DNA of 64,000 bases from Bacilliculturomica massiliensis (GTDB lineage: Bacteria > Bacillota > Clostridia > Peptostreptococcales > Anaerovoracaceae): the NCBI RefSeq assembly GCF_900605495.1, contig NZ_LR027600.1:1-64000 (forward strand), written 5' to 3'. Below are positions 59,292 to 64,000 of the stretch, piece after piece. Position numbers and translations under genes: made by a program. The notes beneath the pieces were generated by a model that had not been told where the DNA came from, did not search any database, and saw nothing but the letters and a program-made list of their open reading frames with translations. Every line of letters begins with the position of its first letter. Position 1 is the stretch's first letter.

Positions 59292-60770
59292 GTGTTACTC
59301 AAAACAGAACACATCAGCAAACAATTTAACGGAGTATATGCCTTAAAGGATATCAACTTCGAGATACTGCCGGGCGAGATCCACGGCCTGGTAGGGGAAA
59401 ACGGCGCGGGCAAGTCCACGCTGATCAAAATACTGACCGGCGTTTACAGTCTGGATGAGGGCAAGATCCTGTGGGACGGCGGCGAGGTGAGCATCAGCAA
59501 CCCTGTTCAGAGCAGACAGGTGGGGATCAACGTCATCCATCAGGATCGGATCCTCATCCCCTCTTTCAGCGGGGTCGAAAACGCCTATCTGGGCAGGGAG
59601 TACATAACTTCCGGCGGAAGGATCGACTGGAAGGCCATGGAGAAGAACGTGCGGGATACGGCGGAGAGCCTGGGCATCGACATCGATCTCACAAAGACGG
59701 CGGCGGAGCTGTCGCCGCCTCAGAAGACCTGTCTGGAGATCATCAGAGCCATGATGGAGGACTGCAGGCTGCTCATTCTGGATGAACCCACTGCGTCGCT
59801 CACAGACAAAGAATCGGAGATCTTGTTCCGCATCATCGGTACGCTGAAGCAGAAGGGCACGGCGATCCTCTATGTGACCCACCGCATGGATGAGATCTTC
59901 CGCCTGACGGACCGGATCACCATCTTCAAAAACGGAGCCATGGTGGAGACCGTGAACACATCGGATGTGACCAAGGATGAGCTGGTGGGCAAGATGACGG
60001 ACCAGTGGAAGAGCGAGAGCATTGCCCGCAAGGATCGATTCGGCGAAGTCCTGCTGGAGGCGGAAGGCATCCGATCCAGGGACGGCGTGGTCAGGGAAGG
60101 AAACCTGCAGGTGCGCAGAGGGGAGATCCTGGGCGTGTTCGGCCTGGGCGGAAGCGGCCGGACCGAACTGCTGGAGTGCATCTACGGCTACAGGCCTATA
60201 GCGGCTGGCCGGGTGATCCTGGCCGGGAAGGAAATAACAAAACCGTCGCCGGCGGAATCCATCCGAAACGGCGTGGCGCTGGTCTGCGAGGACCGCAGGG
60301 GCAAGGCTATGATCGGCAGTCTGAGCATCAAGGATAACATTCTGCTTTCCTGCATCGACAAATACGCCAGGGGCGGGGTGCTGGACGAGAAAAGAGAAGC
60401 GCTTGACGCGCAGCAAAAAGTGGAGGCCCTGCAGATCAAGATCGCCGGCATCGGACAGCGGGCGATCGAGCTCTCCGGCGGAAACCAGCAGAAGGTGGTA
60501 TTCGCCAAGGCGCTGATGACGGAGCCGCAGGTTTTTCTCTGCGACGAGCCCACCCAGGCTGTGGACGTGAAAACCAGAAACGAGATCCACAGACTGCTGC
60601 GCCAGAAGGCCGACGAGGGAAACGCGGTGGTATACGTTTCCTCGGATCTGAAAGAAATTCTGGAAGTGGCGGACAACATCCGCATCATGGTGCGGGGCCG
60701 CACGGCGGAATTGCTGAAAAACGAAGATCTCACCTCAAACGAGGTATTGGCGTACTGCTATGACAAATAA
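59292..60770 (+). CDS. Sugar ABC transporter ATP-binding protein (two ABC domains)
   Basis: Of 492 residues from GTG 59292, preceded by GGAGGCGGAG. The first ABC domain has GLVGENGAGKSTLIKIL (Walker A), a divergent LSPPQK signature and LLILDEPTASLTDKES (Walker B). The second has GVFGLGGSGRTELLECIYG (degenerate Walker A), ELSGGNQQKVVFAKAL (signature) and VFLCDEPTQAVDVKT. This is the RbsA/MglA type that powers import of monosaccharides. A longer frame from 59184 has a Gly/Arg-rich start with no homology and is rejected. Confidence 0.92.
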   Translation: MLLKTEHISKQFNGVYALKDINFEILPGEIHGLVGENGAGKSTLIKILTGVYSLDEGKILWDGGEVSISNPVQSRQVGINVIHQDRILIPSFSGVENAYLGREYITSGGRIDWKAMEKNVRDTAESLGIDIDLTKTAAELSPPQKTCLEIIRAMMEDCRLLILDEPTASLTDKESEILFRIIGTLKQKGTAILYVTHRMDEIFRLTDRITIFKNGAMVETVNTSDVTKDELVGKMTDQWKSESIARKDRFGEVLLEAEGIRSRDGVVREGNLQVRRGEILGVFGLGGSGRTELLECIYGYRPIAAGRVILAGKEITKPSPAESIRNGVALVCEDRRGKAMIGSLSIKDNILLSCIDKYARGGVLDEKREALDAQQKVEALQIKIAGIGQRAIELSGGNQQKVVFAKALMTEPQVFLCDEPTQAVDVKTRNEIHRLLRQKADEGNAVVYVSSDLKEILEVADNIRIMVRGRTAELLKNEDLTSNEVLAYCYDK

Positions 60771-60794
60771 GGGACAGAAAGAGGGTTGACACAT

Positions 60795-61751
60795 ATGAAA
60801 TCAGGCAAAATCGGCGTAAAATACATCGTGCAGACCTACGGGACCATTCTGGCGATGCTTGCCATCATCATCATTTTCAGTATCCTGCGGCCGGATTCCT
60901 TCTGTACCGTGCGGAACTTCATCAACATTACCAGACAGATCTCGCTGCTGGTCATCATCTCCATCGGAGCTACCATGGTGATGAGCGTAAACGAATTCGA
61001 CCTCTCGGTGGGCAGCATGGCCAGCCTGGGGGGCGTCATGGCGGCCCTTCTGGCAGTGAACGGACAGCCGCTGGCGCTGTGTTTTATCCTGCCCATCCTG
61101 ATCTGCTTCGCCATCGGCTGGGTCAACGGCTGGATCGTGGCCAGATTTCGGGTGCTGTCCTTCATCACCACGCTGGGCATGAGTACGGTGCTCTCAGGCG
61201 TCATATACAAGCTCACGGGCGGCGCCACGGTATTCCAGAACATTCCCCAGGGCTTTGCCTGGCTGGGCACGAAGAAATTTGGCGAGATCCCGCTGCTTTC
61301 CGTGCTGATGATCCTCTTTGTGGCGGCGTTCTGGTTCCTCATGCGGCACATGTCCATCGGGCGCAAAATGTATGCCATCGGCGGCAACGAGGAGGCGGCG
61401 AAGATCTCCGGGATCAACGTGGCAAAGTATAAGAACATGGCGTTCGCCTTCTGCGCCGTGCTGGCCTGCATCACGGGCATGCTGGTGGCCTCCCGGGTGG
61501 GTTCGGCCAACACCACGGCGGGAGACGGCTACTTTCTCCAGTCCTACGCGGCGGTATTCATCGGCTGCACGGTCTCCAGGCAGGGCGTGCCCAATGTGGC
61601 AGGCACGCTGATCGGCGCTGCTATTCTGGGCATTCTGGCAAACGGGCTGACTATTATGCAGAGCCCCACATACATGCAGGATATCATTACAGGGTCGATC
61701 ATCATTCTGGCGGTCATCGCGCAGAAGTTGGGACAGGGAGATGCGAAATAA
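60795..61751 (+). CDS. Sugar ABC transporter permease
   Basis: Of 318 residues with about eight to ten hydrophobic segments. FINITRQISLLVIISIGATMVMSVNEFDLSVGSMASLGG and GWVNGWIVARFRVLSFITTLGM are RbsC-family marks, as are IGGNEEAAKISGINVAKYK and the C-terminal GAAILGILANGLTIMQSP. The ATG at 60795 follows AAAGAGGG by nine bases; the TTG at 60786 would overlap it. It overlaps the TrpA-like gene by one base. Confidence 0.92.
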   Translation: MKSGKIGVKYIVQTYGTILAMLAIIIIFSILRPDSFCTVRNFINITRQISLLVIISIGATMVMSVNEFDLSVGSMASLGGVMAALLAVNGQPLALCFILPILICFAIGWVNGWIVARFRVLSFITTLGMSTVLSGVIYKLTGGATVFQNIPQGFAWLGTKKFGEIPLLSVLMILFVAAFWFLMRHMSIGRKMYAIGGNEEAAKISGINVAKYKNMAFAFCAVLACITGMLVASRVGSANTTAGDGYFLQSYAAVFIGCTVSRQGVPNVAGTLIGAAILGILANGLTIMQSPTYMQDIITGSIIILAVIAQKLGQGDAK

Positions 61752-62557
61752 TGGAATGGAACGAGTTGTACAGCCCCGTCACAGAGGGGCTGCTTAAAAA
61801 GGAAAAACATACATTTGTGGGATATCTCACAGCGGGCTATCCGGATCGGGAAAGTTTTTTTCGCATCGTCCGCTGCTGCGAGGAAGCGGGGCTGAGCATC
61901 TTTGAGATCGGTTTTCCATCGGAGGATCCCTATGCCGACGGAGAGATCATCCGCCGGGCCCACCAGGTGACGGACAAGAGCATCGCCGGGGATCTGGAAT
62001 TCTGGCGCCGGCTGCGCCGGACGATCCAGGCGCCCATCTGGCTCATGGGCTACGAGGCGGATCTGGTCCGCTCCGGCGCTTATCGGAAGCTGGCGGAAGA
62101 ACGGCTGATCGACGGACTGGTGCTGCCGGATTGTTCCAATGAGCAGCGCAGGACCATCGCCGGCCAGGTGGCGGAATTCGGCGTGGATGTGCTGGGATTT
62201 ATCTGTCCTCCGCCCTCTGACGGAAAAGAGGCGGCAGTCGAGGCTCACCATGAAAAAAACCTGTTCACCATGCATAACTTTGGCGTCATCTACCATCAGC
62301 TCTACAGCGGGCCCACGGGTATCGCCAACACCTCTGAAGATTATCTGGAGCTTCTGGCTGAGGCCAAGCGGGAATCCGGGGCCTATCTGTTTGCGGGCTT
62401 CGGCATCGGCACGGCGCAGCGGGCGGAGGAACTGCTGAATCACGGTTACGACGGCGTTATCATCGGAACGGCCATCATGAAGCGGCTGGCCCAGTCGGAA
62501 GAGGCGCTTTACGCATTTGTGAGGGAGCTGGCGGACACGGTCCGATCGGTAAAATAA
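61751..62557 (+). CDS. TrpA-like (beta/alpha)8 lyase in a sugar operon
   Basis: Of 268 residues, homologous in pattern to tryptophan synthase alpha: FVGYLTAGYPDRESFFRIV, IFEIGFPSEDPYADGEIIRRAHQ (Glu and Asp in the positions of catalytic Glu49 and Asp60), DGLVLPDC, GPTGIA and LFAGFGIGTAQRAEELL plus GVIIGTAIMK for the phosphate-binding end. No trpB or other trp gene is nearby. It sits between an ABC permease and a carbohydrate kinase, with a one-base overlap with the permease gene. TrpA performs a retro-aldol cleavage of indole-glycerol phosphate, so this version may cleave a phosphorylated sugar made by the kinase. The substrate is unknown. Confidence 0.82.
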   Translation: MEWNELYSPVTEGLLKKEKHTFVGYLTAGYPDRESFFRIVRCCEEAGLSIFEIGFPSEDPYADGEIIRRAHQVTDKSIAGDLEFWRRLRRTIQAPIWLMGYEADLVRSGAYRKLAEERLIDGLVLPDCSNEQRRTIAGQVAEFGVDVLGFICPPPSDGKEAAVEAHHEKNLFTMHNFGVIYHQLYSGPTGIANTSEDYLELLAEAKRESGAYLFAGFGIGTAQRAEELLNHGYDGVIIGTAIMKRLAQSEEALYAFVRELADTVRSVK

Positions 62558-62594
62558 AAGGGCTCCGGGCGAAACAGACAGGAGGCAGAGCGAA

Positions 62595-64000
62595 TTGAAA
62601 TACATAGCGGCATTTGATATAGGCACCACAGCGGTAAAAGGCGTGCTGGCGGGAAGGGACGGCGTCCCGGCAGCGTCCGCTTCCATAGACATTCCCACGA
62701 TATTCAGCGGGAAGAACGCCGAATATAAGGAGCAGGATCCGCGGGTCTGGTACGAGGCGTTCTGCCGGATCTCCCTGGGATTTTTTGCAGGAGGCGGCGT
62801 GAGCCCGGAGGATGTGACCGCCATCGTCATGAGCGGCCAGATGCAGGATGTGATCCCGGTGGACGACAGACTGGAGCCGGTGGGAAACGCCATCCTCTAT
62901 TCCGACGGCAGAGGCGGAGCGCAGGCCGGCGCTGTGATCGCGGCGCTGGGGGAAGACTATCTGGAACAGTGCACAGGAAACCACTACGACGGCTCCCTGT
63001 CTTTTCCGAAGATCCTGTGGCTGAAAGAGAACCAGCCGGAGCTTTACCGTCGGATCGCTAAAGTGCTGATCAGCTCTAAGGACTATGTGGCGGCCAGGCT
63101 GACGGGCCAGGTCTGCGGCGATGTGACCGCCTGCGCCACGGCGGGGGCCATGGATATTCACCGCAAGGTGTGGGATGAAACGATCATCTGCACGATGGGT
63201 GTGTCGCCGGAACTCTTCCCACGGCTGCTGCATTCCCATGAGAAAGCCGGAAGAGTCACCGCAGAAGCCGCGCAGCAGACGGGCTATGCGGCGGGAACGC
63301 CGGTCTACGCGGGAGTGGGCGACGCGGGCGCGACCACTCTGGCCAGCGGTATCTCCGCCCCGGGGCAGTACAATATCAATCTGGGAACGTCCGGGTGGGT
63401 GGCTACCGTCTCCGACGACGTGCTGCCGGCCCGCATGGGCGTGTTCAATCTGGCTGCAATGCCGGAGAATAAGTATATCAACGTGGTGCCCTTCCTGAAC
63501 GCCGGCAACGTGCACAAATGGGTCAGCGGACTGTTTACGCCGGTAGCAGAGACAGAAGCGGCGGAGGGCGGTCCGCTCATCGACTACGACTATATCGGCA
63601 GGATACTGGAAGGAAGCAGGCCGGGGTGCGGCGGAGCCATGTTTCTGCCCTATCTGGCGGGAGAGCGCTTCCCCGTCATGGATGAGAAGATCCGCGGCTG
63701 TTATGTGGGCCTGAATCCGCAGACGGGCAAGGGGGACATGATCCGCGCCTGTCTGGAAGGCGTAGCCTTTTCCATCCGTCAGGGCATCGAGAGCATCGGA
63801 ACGCCGCCCCAGAAGGTCTCCGTCATCGGAGGCGGCGGGCGCGTGGCGGTCTGGTGTCAGATCCTGGCCGACGTGCTGGATCAGACAGTCTATGTGTACC
63901 GCAATTCCGACATCCTGCCCTCCCTGGCCATCTCAGCGGCTGCTCTGATCGGCGAGGGGCAGATCGGAAGCTACGATGAGTTCACCGATTCCCTGCAGGG
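62595..64000 (+). CDS. FGGY-family carbohydrate kinase (3' end outside window)
   Basis: The frame is open to the window edge, giving 468 codons. It starts at TTG 62595 after GGAGG. MKYIAAFDIGTTAVKGVLAG is the ATPase phosphate-1 motif, IVMSGQMQDVIPVD, LYSDGRGG, FPKILWLKENQPELY and ISSKDYVAARLTG follow the xylulokinase order, GVGDAGATTLASG contains the catalytic Asp, and SVIGGGGRVAVWCQILADVL is the C-terminal adenosine-site block. Family members phosphorylate xylulose, erythritol, gluconate and similar. It probably acts on the sugar imported by the ABC transporter, giving substrate to the TrpA-like enzyme. Confidence 0.9.
   Translation, partial: MKYIAAFDIGTTAVKGVLAGRDGVPAASASIDIPTIFSGKNAEYKEQDPRVWYEAFCRISLGFFAGGGVSPEDVTAIVMSGQMQDVIPVDDRLEPVGNAILYSDGRGGAQAGAVIAALGEDYLEQCTGNHYDGSLSFPKILWLKENQPELYRRIAKVLISSKDYVAARLTGQVCGDVTACATAGAMDIHRKVWDETIICTMGVSPELFPRLLHSHEKAGRVTAEAAQQTGYAAGTPVYAGVGDAGATTLASGISAPGQYNINLGTSGWVATVSDDVLPARMGVFNLAAMPENKYINVVPFLNAGNVHKWVSGLFTPVAETEAAEGGPLIDYDYIGRILEGSRPGCGGAMFLPYLAGERFPVMDEKIRGCYVGLNPQTGKGDMIRACLEGVAFSIRQGIESIGTPPQKVSVIGGGGRVAVWCQILADVLDQTVYVYRNSDILPSLAISAAALIGEGQIGSYDEFTDSLQ

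Noticed and set aside
61751-62557. Part of a tryptophan operon
   Set aside because: Neighbours are a sugar ABC transporter and carbohydrate kinase; no trp gene adjoins it.

Overview
The window looks like chromosomal DNA of an anaerobic, low-to-mid GC Bacillota (class Clostridia). Reasons: strong AAAGGAGG-type ribosome-binding sites, frequent TTG/GTG starts, compact intrinsic terminators, and gene types common in Clostridia (YfcC-type carrier, DUF1848 protein, a GlpA-like protein beside an FAD oxidoreductase with a DUF1667-like tail, SorC regulator with a ribose-type ABC transporter). No rRNA, tRNA, CRISPR array or complete insertion sequence was recognised. Base composition is mosaic: the flanks are GC-rich, most of 6.9-32 kb is clearly AT-rich, and 22.8-28.6 kb is intermediate.

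Layout. 1-5.7 kb: start of a divergent secreted-protein gene, a GlpA-like FAD oxidase broken by an apparent one-base frameshift, a partner FAD oxidoreductase, a dGTPase-like HD protein (minus strand) and a small HxsD-like protein. 6.06-32.0 kb: one long plus-strand surface-polysaccharide cluster starting at a clear promoter and ending at a strong terminator. It encodes sugar-nucleotide enzymes (RfbF, a UXS-like SDR and UDP-glucose dehydrogenase, an RmlC-like epimerase, RmlA/RmlB/WecE, a WbpA-B-D-E-like set), transferases (WecF-like, TIGR00180-like, GT4, GT2, a monotopic phosphoglycosyl transferase) and modifiers (FkbM, radical SAM/SPASM, WbqC, AsnB, deacetylase-like, acyltransferases). Three poly-G tracts (10, 11 and 9 G) lie in its genes, and the 11-G tract puts the FkbM gene out of frame with its upstream start. 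An O-antigen-ligase/Wzy-like protein (32.1-34.2 kb, minus) and a MurJ/MviN flippase (38.1-39.6 kb) are the nearest candidates for the polymerase/ligase and flippase missing from the cluster.

34.8-39.6 kb: two small exported proteins, a YfcC-type carrier and the flippase. 39.6-40.4 kb: non-coding repeats, including five 31-bp tandem copies. 40.4-48.7 kb: the most unusual part. A minus-strand operon encodes a long coiled-coil protein with a central hydrophobic Gly/Ala segment, a second coiled-coil protein with a short hydrophobic segment and a C-terminal jacalin-like lectin domain, and a nitrilase-superfamily-like protein. A paralogue of the last gene lies downstream. The first two look like an alpha-helical pore-forming toxin pair. 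Between the paralogues is a plus-strand group: a NifU-like protein, a small sigma-region-4-like protein, an M23 peptidase without signal peptide, and a short protein resembling the N-terminal helical domain of split sigma factors.

48.9-56.7 kb: a DUF1848 protein, a second dGTPase-like protein, a patatin-like protein (all minus) and a large SNF2-family ATPase. 56.9-64 kb: a sugar-uptake operon (SorC regulator, lipoprotein binding protein, ABC ATPase, permease), a TrpA-like (beta/alpha)8 protein and an FGGY carbohydrate kinase cut by the window end. The TrpA-like protein, outside any trp operon, suggests an unusual sugar-phosphate aldol cleavage step.
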